64,000 nt of DNA from Pithys albifrons albifrons (taxonomy: Eukaryota; Chordata; Aves; Passeriformes; Thamnophilidae), in contig NC_092464.1 of NCBI RefSeq assembly GCF_047495875.1, forward strand, positions 6,234,737-6,298,736, written 5' to 3'. Positions within the stretch are counted from its first letter, which is position 1; every line of letters begins with the position of its first letter. A program made the translations under genes and the position numbers. Below are positions 1 through 12,200 of the stretch, one piece after another. The notes beneath the pieces are model-generated. The model was not told where the DNA came from, made no database searches, and was given only the letters and a program-made list of their open reading frames with translations.

Positions 1-1310
1 AGAAAGTTATTCTGAAATAACACATAGCACTATAGTAGAGAGAAATAAATCCTTGATACACAATATAATATACATAATTTTCTTTTGTGTACATATGGCT
101 TCTGGGTCTAATCTAAAGCCCGTTTAAATCCTTGGAAAGAAAATAGAAAATGCAATTCAGTCTTAACAAAGTGCTAGTGGAGGCTTATACATCATTTAAG
201 TCCTTTTAAAGATCCTCTTTGATAGTTTAAGTAATAGGTAAGTGCAGTTTAGCCCATGTACAGGCACTTTTAACAGCGCAACTCTCTGCCATAAGCTAAG
301 GGAGCAAACTGAGCTCCAACTCACACCTATTTTATACAAATTTCCATGTGTTTTGACTCCAGCTGAGCTCTTCCTAATAACAGTCAACTTTGGTAGCCCC
401 CAACTATAATTAAAGGTATTTAAGAATTTCCTTTTGAAGGCTTTGATTTCAGTTAAGCCTGTATGCACACAGAAAAAGGAACATTAAGCCCTGAAAGTTG
501 GAATGTGGCAAAAAGAAGGTTGCTCCTGAAAACCTAAATTGTTCCCATTTGTTTTTATGCTTTATAATATAGCTTTTTCTTCAGCCAGCCATTTCTCATT
601 TTTCCTGTGCCCTGTTCAGTACAAAGGGCATGACTCAAGAGCAGCTCTTTGCTTTCTCATCATTTGTTCTGTTGCCTTAGGCCAGCTTGAGCAGACTTCC
701 CGACTCAGACACTCAAAGCCTGCTTCGAAGAGGAAGTGACTAACATCCTCAGAGGTTTTTCAGTGCCTCTTGTCACTGCTCAGACTCCATGTGCTTCAAA
801 AACACTAATTTGTATTTGTAATACTCCTGCAGTATTATCCTAAATTTACGGAAAGGAAATTTAGGAGTAGAGTGATTGGGATCCATCAAGCTCACTAATG
901 AAGTCCAGTAATTTCTGCAAATCAACTCATGAAATCTCAAATTACACATTTTGAAGAAGGAGCACAGTGGAGCTTTCAGATGTCCTTCTCAGATGCCTCA
1001 CCCCAGTCAGAGCTACTTAGTTTTAATCTTGATCTCCAAAACTTGATCAAGATCTTGGTTTTGACTTTCTCACTGTACCACTAAGTTCTTGCCTCAAGAA
1101 CTCCCTCTTGCATAGTCCCCATGTCAGGGCTCATGTGAACTAAGTTTTCCTCCTATCCTTCCAACACCGTATGTCCTTGCCAGACATGTCTGGTCCCACA
1201 CGCCTTTCCTGCTCCTTGAGCTGTTGCAGTGGGTTATGGCTTGCAGTGCCTGAGGGACAGGACATGGTTCAGCCACAGGATCCCAACCAGAAAGGGTACA
1301 CAGGCAGGAC

Positions 1311-1452
1311 ATGGGGACATCCTCAAGGCCAGGCTGAATGGAACACTGAATAAACTGGTCTAGTCAAAGGTGTCCCTGCCTGTGGCAGGGTGGTTGAACA
1401 AGATGTTCTCTAAAGTCCCTTCCAACCCAAACCATACTATGATTCTGTGATC
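1311..1452 (+). repeat. CR1 LINE 3' end fragment
   Basis: Contains the typical avian CR1 tail: a 'CTGGTCTAG..AAGGTGTCCCTGCC' block, a 'TTCCAACCCAAACCAT' block, and terminal octamer-like ATTCTGTG. It is 5'-truncated, as is usual for CR1 copies, and in the same orientation as the host gene. The 5' boundary is approximate. Confidence 0.85.
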
Positions 1453-3041
1453 CTCCATTCCCTGAGGAACAATTCAGTACAAATCCTTTTTCCAATAACT
1501 GAGAGAAGTGCTCATCACAGAAGCAATTCCACCTAAGAAATAGGTAAGAAAATGCTAAGAAATGGAAAATTAGTTTATTTTGTAGTATGAGTACAGCAAG
1601 TTTAGTAGCACAACCTACAATAATTTCTAGATCAACAAAATATGACAGCAATCAGAAAGGAGAACTGAAACTCTTCAGACCAGCTTTTACACTGTGCAGT
1701 ATAAAGAAAGCAGAAATATAATTGATAGACCTGCTTGGGGACTATCAGTCAGTTTATACAATTGGTCTAACACATTCCTAAATCTGAGCTTAACACCAAA
1801 AGACTTGCTGAATCTTTATGAAGAGAAAGCACTTCAGTGTAGCAATTAAGTCAATCGACTTAGAAAAATAAAAATAACAGCCTAGACCAGTGTCTGAGCC
1901 CTCCTCCTCTCTGCTCTAAGCAGCTTGCTTATGAAAGATATTTCCCACAGGAATTAAGTTTTGTTGTGCTCTCAGCTTGATAGAGCAACCGCTACTCCTT
2001 GAAATACATGATTGATTCTTTACACGGCTGTTAAGTGCCTTCACTTTCCTTGGACTGATGCCTGTGGGAGGAAGGGAGTATTTTGCAGTGGAGAGATGAT
2101 TGCCTGTTTGATTCTAGTGGCTTACAGACAATAGCGCTGAGGATTCATCCATTTCTCCTGTTCTGGGCAACCTGGAGAGGCTTTTTTTTAATAATTCACT
2201 CTCTTAAGGCGTTTCAGCTGGGGGCTTTGCAAACAGGCTTGTCTCCAGACCACTGATGTGTCTACCACTGGTTCTCCAGCACCTCAAAACCTGACCCAGT
2301 GCTTTGTGCTCAGAGCCCTCTTGCTGCTCCCACCTGAGCCAGGGATGGGGACCCAGCACACTGGTGTAAGCTGTGGGTTCCTCCTTGCTCCTACTGATTC
2401 TTCCTCCTGGCTGCTCCTTTGCTCCCAAAGCTGTGGCTTTGTGCACTCAGGCTCTCACCCTCGGCTTCTGCAGGGTTTGTAGCAGGTGGTGTGTTATCAC
2501 TCTGCTCCTGTAGCGATCCCCTGGATAGCAGGCACGGCGTGGAGGCACACGGCAAAGCAAAGTCCACCTTATCTGCAGTTAAGCCCATGGTTCTCTCTTT
2601 CCATCTCTGAGCACAGCTGCTCGTGCTGCTGCTCAGGATGAGTGTTTACAGAAACGTGCCAGCTGAATTGCCTGCTGTTCCAAGCATCCCTCAGTGATAG
2701 CCGAGATAAAATCCCAGCAGCCAGCTTGGCTGCCCTGCTGCCCACCCCTTCCTTTTCAAGGGACTGAAGTCCAGGGAGACTTTAATCAGAGGTTCCCCAG
2801 CCTGAGATTTCTTTTTGCCTGGCACCAGAAATCTTACTCCAGAGATGTGTGCACAGCATACCCCTGTACCTGTGTGCACACAGGCTGTTCCTTCATGGTG
2901 TGTCAAAAGGGTCTTGTGTGTGAACTCTACATAAACACCATTACTTTATTCATCCATTCCTAATGCTCCACCATAGGATCCAGGAGACAGACCTGCATAT
3001 GTGCATTTGTACTAGGAACTCACTTGTTTATTTTCCCATGG

Positions 3042-3051
3042 CTAAATATAG
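3042..3051 (+). promoter_or_regulatory. MEF2-type site CTAAATATAG
   Basis: A perfect match to the MEF2 consensus YTAWWWWTAR lies 195 bp upstream of exon 11. MEF2 factors act in heart muscle, so the site is plausible in this gene, but a 10-bp degenerate motif occurs often by chance and nothing else in the sequence shows that it is used. Confidence 0.25.
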
Positions 3052-3245
3052 AGGTTAGAAACAGGTAAAGACTGGTTCCAGCCATGTGAGATGGTTTTAA
3101 GATTAATGACCTCCTGAAACTTTTAATATGTCTCCTATACAACCTTAAAATTTAAAATAAAAAATAATTGCAAAGCAGTGTAAGTAGTAGTTCTCTGAAA
3201 TCCTTAAATAATAATTCTTACACCTTCTCCCATCTTCTGATTTAG

Positions 3246-3419
3246 GCACTAGCTGCTAAGGGAGTTGATTCAATGTCACTTAGTTCATTGGAGATGTCAC
3301 CCAAAACGGCAAAAGAAAGAAGAAATAAGCGAAAGAAAAAGAAATCTTTGGGAGCAGACGAGTACGGAGAAGACCAAAGGAATCCCAAGTGTGATTATGA
3401 TGATGGTCAGAGGAGGATG
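3246..3419 (+). CDS. SCN5A: SCN5A exon 11: start of the D1-D2 cytoplasmic linker
   Basis: 58 codons, phase 0 at both ends. It begins after TTTAG and ends before GTAAGC. The peptide starts ALAAKGVDSMSLSSLEMSP and aligns with human ALTIRGVDTVSRSSLEMSP. A strongly basic cluster follows (RRNKRKKKK), then an acidic stretch with GEDQ and YDDGQRRM, matching human RRSKRRKR and GEDRLPKSDSEDG. This is the cytoplasmic loop joining domains I and II, a regulatory segment rich in phosphorylation sites in mammals. The open frame runs on past the donor to a stop, but those codons (VSHGLK and on) have no counterpart in the family and are intronic. Two residues are missing relative to human around the SPLAPVNSHE region. 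Exon identity is certain; the exon number follows the human convention. Confidence 0.95.
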
Positions 3420-5133
3420 GTAAGCCATGGTCTGAAACATCACTTGGTTCGCATTTTACTGGATAGGACAGGTGCTGAAAAGGCAATTAAAACTGAAATT
3501 TTCAGAATAATCAGATATTTAATATCATGACTGATATTAACACAGCAGATACTGCAGACAGTCTGTGATAGAATAGTGGAAGAAAATGTATTACCACTTT
3601 ATTTTCAGAGCTAATTAAAAATGCCCATTAAACATTTTTACAAACATGGTTTTTTTCAATTTTTTTCCTTTTTTTTTGGCTTCAAGATTAGCAAGAGTCT
3701 GATTTATTTTCTCACTTTAATTTCATTCATCTGATTATATCTACCCTATCCCTACTAAAGATTAAAAATTCTTAGAAGAAACCTGCAAAGCTTAAAAAGA
3801 AAAGAGAGGAGGAGAAAAGGAGGAAAGTTGTCTCTGAGGGCTTTTTAAATGCTATACAAAGACATTATTAACATTTTTATATTCCTTTGCTAGTTGCCTT
3901 CAAGTCAAAACTTTGTGGCTCTTGTTTGTAGTTTCCATTGCAAAGAACAAAAACAGAGTGAGACTGTTGTTAAATAGGGTTTTATGCAAATGTTCCTGAC
4001 ATGCATGAATATGAATCTGCACATGCTGCACGTATCAAATGATCCTAAATAGCTCCAGGTAATTTGTCTTTGTTTAACTGAGGGCAAAGTTTAAATGAGT
4101 TTGTTTTGGTTTTCTGAATAGCCATATAATGGGCTAAGTCTTTTTATATTTTGTTGTCAGTGAATTTAGGGACACTTGGCAGCCATAAAAAGCTCATAGA
4201 AAATATATGTGATGTAAGTAAATGTGACCAATTAATGACTCCCGAGCTTACAGAATTTACCCAGATCTGGATTTCTGTAAATGACATGCATTTTTTAATC
4301 TCATAGTTTCTGTTGTTGTCTCATTGGTCGAGGGGGTCACGTAACAAATTACGCCTTTGTTAGAGCTAGGGTTGCACTTTGGCTTCATTCTGGATGGGGT
4401 TTCAAGACACCATGTGCCAGAATGACTGTGGACTGGAGCTGTGAATTGCCAGTTTATTTCTTAGAATAATATTTCTTGTTTTCACTTTTCCCCCCTGGAT
4501 GTCATATGCATGAGAAGCATGGGAGACACATTTCAAAGCTTATAGTAAATCTTCTCTGCAAGGCTGTGTCTGGCATGGTTGGAGGGAATGAGGCTGAGTC
4601 ATCATTCAGATGCTATCTGAGCAGCTGGAAGTGTGTTGCCATCAGAAATCAGTCTCAATGACTGTGCCATGGAAACCCAGGCATGGGTTTTTGACCAGTT
4701 AAAATTTGGTAGCTGTCCAAATGGGTTGTTTTTAGTTAGAAAGGGCCTGGGTTCTGTAGTCCTACTTGTACCAGTGTCACTAAATAGTATCATTATGTAA
4801 GTCAGTGGTGTAAGCTACAGCACAAAATTAAATCAGGCTTCATTTGGTTTGTCTGGTTTGTGGGTGCTGTGGTGACCTGACTTCTCTTCACATCTACTTA
4901 TTTCATGGGAAAGTTCTGAAGAAGCTAAAATTCTATACAGGCCATAAAATCAAAAACATGTTCTGCCTAAATGCTCTTACTCCAGTAATTTCCTCTTCAG
5001 ATATGAGGGAAGGGGTTAGACTTGAAGTCCTTATACATTTTCTAAACATCCTTTTTATTCTGCCAGATTTTTGGTTTATTTATTGCTTCGCTACATCTTG
5101 CTGATGCTCTGGCAGAGTTGCAGTCTCACTAAC

Positions 5134-5141
5134 TGACGTCA
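5134..5141. promoter_or_regulatory. CRE palindrome TGACGTCA
   Basis: A perfect 8-bp CREB/ATF response element inside intron 11. It contains a CpG, which is scarce in this intron, so chance occurrence is somewhat less likely than for an average octamer. There is no other evidence that it functions. Confidence 0.25.
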
Positions 5142-5280
5142 GAGTGGATCATCAAGGCTGATATTTGAGTGAGGGAGACTGCTGTGTACTGAGGTTACCT
5201 ACCCCTCAAGCAGCCATGTGCATTGAGATAATCATTTTACAAACCAATAAACCATATCCCTCTTCTTGCTCTTGGTTTGT

Positions 5281-5402
5281 TTAGTTTTTTTCTTTTATCA
5301 TCTTCTTCCGTCGCCTCCTGCTGCTTCTTCTTCTTCCCCCTTCTTCTCATTTTCCCTGCAGTTCATTTCCTGCCCTATTTCTTTATCTCTTCTTCTCCCA
5401 CT
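5281..5402 (+). repeat. polypyrimidine low-complexity tract
   Basis: About 120 nt that is nearly all C and T, with TTC/TCC triplet runs and only scattered purines. It includes a CTGCAG at 5356-5361 that looks like a 3' splice site inside the tract, about 455 nt before the true exon 12 acceptor. Pyrimidine tracts of this kind can bind PTB-type splicing regulators. Confidence 0.7.
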
Positions 5403-5817
5403 GCACTGTTCCATCCCTAGCTGTTATGAAGATGTGTGATAATGCAGTAGATCGGAGCTGGATCCCCTTCCCTGCTCCTGTCTTCCACTCCTTGTGCTGC
5501 CTTCCTGGGTCCTTTGGCACTTTTCATATTAGGGGAAGTAGATGCAAAGGAAGTATCACTCTGTGAGCTGAATGCCACCTTGACCCTTCCTATTTCAGTA
5601 CATCTTTAACTGTCAAGTATTAGAGAAATACCTGATGGCTAGGAATGACTGCTCAACCTCTTAACTTTGTGGAGGCTGAACACATGTAATTAAGCCTCTC
5701 TCCGAAGCATTTGATTTAAAATGGAACTTACTGCTGTCCCCAGAACTTCCTCGCTCCTGAAAACCTGTTGCAAAATGTTGTTTCTCTTTCCCCTTTTTCC
5801 TTTCTGGGGATTTCCAG

Positions 5818-6219
5818 ACTCTCCTTGGCATTAGTTATGGTCCCAGTGCAAACTTGGTGAAGCGCAGAACCAGCCACGGAAGCGTATTCAGTTTCCGACT
5901 CCGTGGCAGAGACACTTGCTCCGAAACAGATTTTGCCGATGATGAGATCAGCATCGCTGGGGAAAATGAAAGCCACCGGGGCTCTCTCTTAATTCCAAGA
6001 TCTGGGAGGCGTCCAAGCGTGCAAAGTCAAGTGAGCCATAGTTCTCACCCTGCTACTCCCAACTACACCCAGACGGGCAAAAGGAACAGCTCAGTGGATT
6101 GCAATGGTGTGGTTTCCCTGATAGGAGGAGGCATCGGGGCACTCAACCCAGACCCTACTTCTCCTGCAGGGTTACTGCTCCCCCCAGTTATTATGGAAAA
6201 GCCTGGAACAGGCGACCTG
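5818..6219 (+). CDS. SCN5A: SCN5A exon 12: phospho-regulated core of the D1-D2 linker
   Basis: 134 codons, phase 0 at both ends, acceptor TTTCCAG, donor GTGAGT. The first 22 residues align without gaps to human NHLSL..RGS. The exon has KRRTSHGSVFSF (human KPRSSRGSIFTF, the PKA region), RLRGR where human has the RRR ER-retention motif, ETDFADDE (human EADFADDE), NESHRGSLL containing the equivalent of human H558 (codon 5974-5976), RRPSVQ (human RRTSAQ, CaMKII site S571; Ser codon 6016-6018) and SSVDCNGVVSL, the most conserved string of the linker in all Nav1 channels. Human R526 is replaced by His (codon 5875-5877). The middle part, HSSHPATPNYTQTGKR, is lineage-variable. The loop is cytoplasmic and modulates channel availability and trafficking. 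The residue comparison is from memory of the human sequence. Confidence 0.95.
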
Positions 6220-9200
6220 GTGAGTACTTTATAACTTTTGTATATGATTCGCGCTCTTGTTTCCTTCTAAATGTTGTTGGAATTTGCTGTAATTTATTTA
6301 CATGATATGGAGTCTGCAGGGAGAAGCCCGGACCCATCATTCCAGGCAGGGTGGAAAGACAGGGGGCTCACTCATACAGAGATGTATGTCCAGTGCCACA
6401 TCAGAGAGGTTCATGCCTTCTGGTGAGACTTGCTCTTCAGAGTTGGCTGGAGGCAAATACCTGGATCTTGGGTTTGACATGAATTTTCTTTGCTTGAAGG
6501 GACATTTTTAAAGTTGGTTTCTTTTGACTTTGAATATCTGACATTGTCTAGTGGACACAAACATATGGTTTTTAAATGATTCAGTTTGTGTATTATCATC
6601 TTGAGACACTGTTTTCTCTCACTGGTTGCACTTTGTTTGCATCTTATCTCTCTGGTCGCCTGTAGAACTACTTGTGGTGGGCTTTTTCTGCAGTCCAAAG
6701 GTTGTTCCCAAAAGGATTTAGCACCCAGTTCAAATAACACCCAGAAAATATGAGCATATGATCAATAGACTTCAGGCCTTTTGCAGATAGCCAGGATCCT
6801 TGTTACAAAGCACTACTGCTGCAAAGTATTTAATAAAACTGTAACTAGGGTTATAAAGACGGGTAACTTTAGGAGACCTAAGTACAAAATCACTTGGAAA
6901 AACACATGTTGTTGTTTTTTGAAATAGCTACTACAAGGTAGAGAAATTTGGACAGGTTGCTAGTTTGAGATGGTGGGAATTTATCTCCTTTTTGTGTAGA
7001 TAATCTACACTGATGCTCATCACTCTCGACAGTCTTTAAAGCAATGAAGGTCACTACTACAGTCAGTGTGTGCAGGATTTATTCCATTTTAGAGATCAAA
7101 AATGGATCAGAATAGATTCTCTCCCTGGAAGTGCCTCTTTCTGTTCACTTTAACCACATGTCTTAAGTCAGGTGAGATAAAACCCACTCAGAGTAACAAG
7201 GTGCCAAAAACAGGTTACATCGGTGGGGAAGAAAAAGCAAATGTGATTATAACATGTATTAGGCAAGGTATCTCCTAAAGAGAAAGGTGAGTGAGATGGA
7301 TCCCAGTCATGGTGTCAGATTATCAGTAAATTGAGAAGTAGCTTTTTTCTTTAGAGCCAAGCAGCTTCTTTTCTTTCAAGCTCTGGCTGATTTTTTTTTC
7401 CTCACCTATCTGGACATTCCCTGTAGTCCTGCAAATAGATTCTCACACCACACATGAGAGGAGGGGTCGTGCTGCGCGTGGGAAACCGGTTGATGTGAGA
7501 ATTATCTGTTTTGTTGACAGTTTTGAGGCTGTTGCTGCTTTTCTGGATGTTCACACCTTTGTTCAATTAGGACTTTGGTAATCCCACTTTTGTTCTCTGT
7601 GGGCAAGGATGACCAGTCCTGAAACAAGTCTCTAGACAGCTGAGCAACAGAAACACTCTTTGTAGATAAGGAAGTTTCATTGGATTTAGCTCAGTGGATT
7701 AAATAAAAAACAAACAAACAAACAAACAAAACTCCTGTGTATTAAATGAATTGGGGAAGAAAGTTTGTGCATCTGTTTTAAAAATATAAAATCTGAGCTA
7801 AAGTCAAAAGAACTCAGTAGATAAGTAGAGGATGTCCCCCTTTTTTCTGTGAGGAAAACAGCTCTGCAAGCTGCTGAGGCTGTCCCAGCTGTCAGAAAAA
7901 GCTTAGCAAAGCATGAAAGCACTCAACCTTTCACAGAAAATATCAGTATTTTACAGGATTGGGTCCTGAGGTGACAGGGAGGCATTAAGCTCTGCTGGCA
8001 TTTATTTTCATTTGTCGGCTTCTTGCCTTTTTAAAAAAAATGGATGTTGGAAATTGCATGGCCCCGGTGGGTGAGCTCACTTGGCAGTTCCCTGGTCATC
8101 TAGGAAATAACACCCAGGCACTATGGTAACAGATGCTCATTCAGTGATACAATGTGAAGGATGGTGTGTCTTCTGCAAAACAGGTTTGGTATCTAATCTA
8201 TCCAGAATATGTGAGCTGGAGTTAAAAGCTAATTGGCAAGAAGCCCATTGCTGTACAGATGTATACACTACAGGAATCATAAGTGCTGGGCACAAACGTG
8301 CAGCCTCAGCTGTGGCACAGGCAAAAAGTAGAAAATCCAACTTCTCAGTGTGCTTGGAGGTAAATCAACATGTTTCTGGGTTTTATGTTTCATTATTTTC
8401 ACCTTTTTCATGGTAAAATTTGAAGTTGAGTTTGTTCTCTGTTAGCAGCTCTGGCTTCTTAAAGTCTCTTGATATGTTTGGGGAAGATAAAATAAAGATA
8501 TTGCAGGGTGAAGTTGTAGTTACCTCATTAACCCCACTGACCTTCTGCTGTTTTTTATTTTGAACAAGAGTGAGTCCATGGTGAAAAAAGGACACACCTG
8601 GGCTATCTGTTCTGTCTTTCATGAACACGAAATAAAGGTCCAGTCCATGAAAAGACTTCACTGTAATGTGGGTTAAGCCCTGCTTGCAGCTTCCTGAGGT
8701 GTAAGTGTGGGTTCACTCATGCAAACGCAATGTCTGGGTTGATGGAGCTGAAAAAACACGATTTACAGCACTGGGTTTTGAGGATGCATTTGTTTAAGGT
8801 CACACTGTGATGCTCAGTAGTATCAGGTGAGGATAGCACAGGCCTTCCTGATTGCTCCTGTGTGGAAAGATCACTCAGTTCTGGTTTTGGGAAAGCTCAG
8901 AAGAGCACTTCAAATTTAAAAGGCAGAGTAAACATTGAAGAAGATCCAACCATCTCTGGTTTTGTGTTTCCAATCTGCAGCCCTTAAGTAGACCATAGTC
9001 ATAGCAAATTGATTCAAAGTGGGCCTTCCTAAGCTTTCTCAGGGAAAGCACAGTCACCAGACACTTTTGAGCATTTTAGTCTGGTCAGTTTTGGTTAATA
9101 TTCAGCCTGAAGTGTTTACCTCAGGCACAGTGGTTGGGACCACGATGCATAACTTCCATGCTTTGTGTCATTGCAACTGTACCCCCTTTCCCAGCCAAGG

Positions 9201-12200
9201 ACCATTTGCCTGCAGGTGGCAGCTGAGCTGACACAAAAGCATCTGTGCAGCTTGTGCCCTCTCCCACAAGAGAGATGGCTGCAGCAGGTTATCCCACTAT
9301 TGGGGCTGGTGACTCAGATGAGTGGTATCCTGACCCTTGGTTGCAGAAGAGCATCTGAGCTAAATAAACATTTGAGACTGTCTCCCCAGATGGCCCTGGC
9401 TGCCTGGCACAGATGGATGTGAGTGTGCTTCCACGAGAAACCTATTGTGCTTGGACTTTCCATCTCCTCCTGCTAATCCCTAAATACAGCGAGTGAAATG
9501 GGAGAAATTTGAAATCATCTCAGTGGCTGGTGCTCAGGCCCATCAGTGTTGTCAGCAGCAGCAGTCTGACCAGTCCATTCAGAGCAGCACCTGCCTATGA
9601 AGACTTCTGCATCAAAGTGGTCCTGAGAGTCACCAGGGACTTCAGTGCACAGCCTGAGCCATGCTACCCTCTGTCTGCACACTCTGCTACACCCACTGGT
9701 GTTCCCCTGGCACATAAAAGCACTTACAAGGAGTGATCGCAGCATTGCTGGGAAGCTGCCCATGGCAGCACAGAGGGTTCACTGCAGCGTTCAAGCCAGA
9801 GAGCCCACAGAGGTGGAATATGAAAGTGTGGTCTGCAGATACCCTTCACAAAGGCAGCTCTGGGTCCGGCAGTCATCTTGATATGAAGAGTGACAGGTGT
9901 TCAAGTCTGAGGGGTGCTGGGAACTTGTCCCAAGAAATCCATGGTTTCTAATCACTGTCCTGGAAATCTCCAATGTGTCCTGCAGAGGACTCAGTCAGGG
10001 CTGTCCTGTTCCCCTACCATCTTTATTCAAGCAATGCAGCTGCTTATTTCATCAGACTTGCCCTGGTGTAAATAAGACACAAGAAGGACCTGGTGACTGT
10101 GTTTAAGTCGTTATTCTTTTGGGCTTGACTAGAGACTGGGAGGTTTGAAAATGGTACATTATTATGCTCCTGCTGATTGCTGGGTAGGATTTTGGGATTT
10201 TGTCTTATTTAGAGGTCTATACATTATGTAACTTCAGGGCACAATACAACCTGAGGCTTCTGCACATTCCTGCAGTATTTATTTGTAGCTTTGTATTGCT
10301 CTGTTGTCTTAGTTTTTCTTAGTTAATAGATTAGAATAACATCTCCCTTCACAAGGTATTGATATGCTTGAACAGAATTGGATTTAATGAGCTGTTACCT
10401 GGGACTCAATTTATTCATGGGATCTGATGAGGTTGAGTTAGATGTCACTTGTTGTTGTTAGAAACCTCTTGAGGATTAAGAAACACACATGGCAGCATCC
10501 CCTCTTGCCTCCTAAAGCCAACTGGAGCCCTTCCTCTAACAGTGCAGGGAAATCACAAGGTTTTTAGTCTAGCCTGACTTTCCAATTATTCTGGAGATGA
10601 AGTGGAAGAGAAACAGATGCAGGACTGAGGTGGTTTGCAAGGGGGCAGCTGCCTATTAGCTGGTGGCCCTCATTGCTTTGCTCACCCTGGGACACCTGCT
10701 CACCAGAGCTTCCCATCAGTCCAGGAGCAGAATGGGGAATCCTGTGACATGGTTTTGGGATAAGCGACAAGGCCAATGCTGGAGCTACCCAGGGTCTCCC
10801 TCTTGCAGATACAACCTTTCCTGAATTTCCTCTTGGTCACACTCATATTTTCTCTTTTAGGAAACTAGAAATGCTGAGGACTGCTAGACTGGCAGGGTGA
10901 AAACCACTGGGGAGGGAGCCCTTGAGAAAGGTCAGGCTGTTTATCGAGGGGCTGAGCTAAAGATTTAGGAGCTTATCTTTAGATAAATTTTTGTTGTGAT
11001 CTTATTTTAAAAAGAAAAATAAAGAAAGGAAAAAATACCTTGGCTTTTATTGCAGCTAAGCATAAAATGCTTTTGCTGACCATAAAACTACCCTGAGGTA
11101 AAATTTGGGTTTTTTCACTTCTTGCTTTGCCACAGGACTGGTGAAAAGGGAAAGTGTTAGCAGTTTCTATGTTCAGAAATAAAGGTCAACAAAATAAGTC
11201 ATCCAAAAATCACTGCCACTAAGTTATATGGATGAAAGCTACCCAGCCCTATGCCGCTGTCACAAAGAATTGTCACCACAGCTCTAGTTTCTGCTCATTT
11301 CAGTAAATCACTCATATTTGGCAAAAATATTTTAAGCTGCTCCAGTTTATGGTGCATCTCTTTAAATAATCAAGCATCCCCATAATAAGATGGCTTCTTT
11401 TTAAAGTTGTACTCTGCTGTGGTCACCTCCAATCTCAAATATTTGTGGTAGTGTCTTACAGGATCCATTCTTCATGGTGTGGCCTGTCCAACTCTTTTTA
11501 TGCTTGAAAAAATTGTAAAAGGAAAATTAAACCTGTCCCAGTTCTCAAATGTGATCTTTAAAAATTCTGCCATGTATAAGACCATGTTCACATAATAGTT
11601 TTGACATAGCTCAGAACTGTAGGTAGTGAGAAGAAAACAATTCTGTTATGCATTCTCATTTACATGTAAATTACTGAGCAGTATATTTGTCCCTATAGAA
11701 TTTAGCTAATCCAAAGGAGAAGCATTTCCAGTCAATCAGGGAGCAACAAACAATCTTGTCCTGATGGAGGTGCCTGTGTATAACTCCATTGTGGTTTCTC
11801 ATCTGGATCCTAGGGAGACTCCTTGCATAACTGTAGGGACTGCTGTTATTTTTGCTAAATTTCTATAGAAATATAAGTACAGTGAGCAACTGTGCCTGTA
11901 TATGTTTTTTCAGTGGTGATAATAGCCTTTAGTCTGCCTGTTTGTCCAGTTCCTGGAACTGCTTTTTATCTGTGTGCAAAAACTACCAGTTCCTTGTGTG
12001 ACTATTTGCTATTTCTGTTCTAAAATAAATAATAATAAAAAACTGTAAACCCCCCTCACAAATCTATTCTTTACATGGGGCAGAAGCTCATAAACTTCCT
12101 TAAGTAACTTCAATAATTTTAAGCAATTCACCTGCATAGAAACTTTCTTTCCTGGAAAAACTCTTCCCAGTAAAAGGCACAGTGACTATTTGATAGTTTT

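Larger units (their letters stand above)
1..3245 (+). other. SCN5A: intron 10 of SCN5A, 3' part
   Basis: Non-coding sequence ending at a good acceptor, with a pyrimidine-rich run just before the AG at 3244-3245. It holds one CR1 3' end (1311-1452) and a MEF2-type A/T core (3042-3051). The block 2200-2900 is richer in G+C than its surroundings and has overlapping short open frames on both strands, but none shows codon logic or a recognisable domain. The preceding exon, which should end domain I S6, is not in this stretch. Confidence 0.85.
3420..5817 (+). other. SCN5A: intron 11 of SCN5A
   Basis: 2398 bp with GTAAGC donor and TTTCCAG acceptor. It contains a long polypyrimidine stretch (5281-5402), a perfect CRE palindrome (5134-5141), and otherwise unremarkable A/T-rich sequence. 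No transposable element was recognised. Confidence 0.9.

Noticed and set aside
951..965. TTGAAGAAGGAGCAC reads LKKEH, the residues that end the exon before exon 11 in human SCN5A
   Set aside because: No GT donor follows, and upstream codons in that frame show none of the S6/YEEQNQ sequence expected. Taken as coincidence.
3420..3530. Open frame continuing past the exon 11 donor
   Set aside because: Codons after 3419 have no family counterpart and a good GTAAGC donor is present; read-through is intronic.
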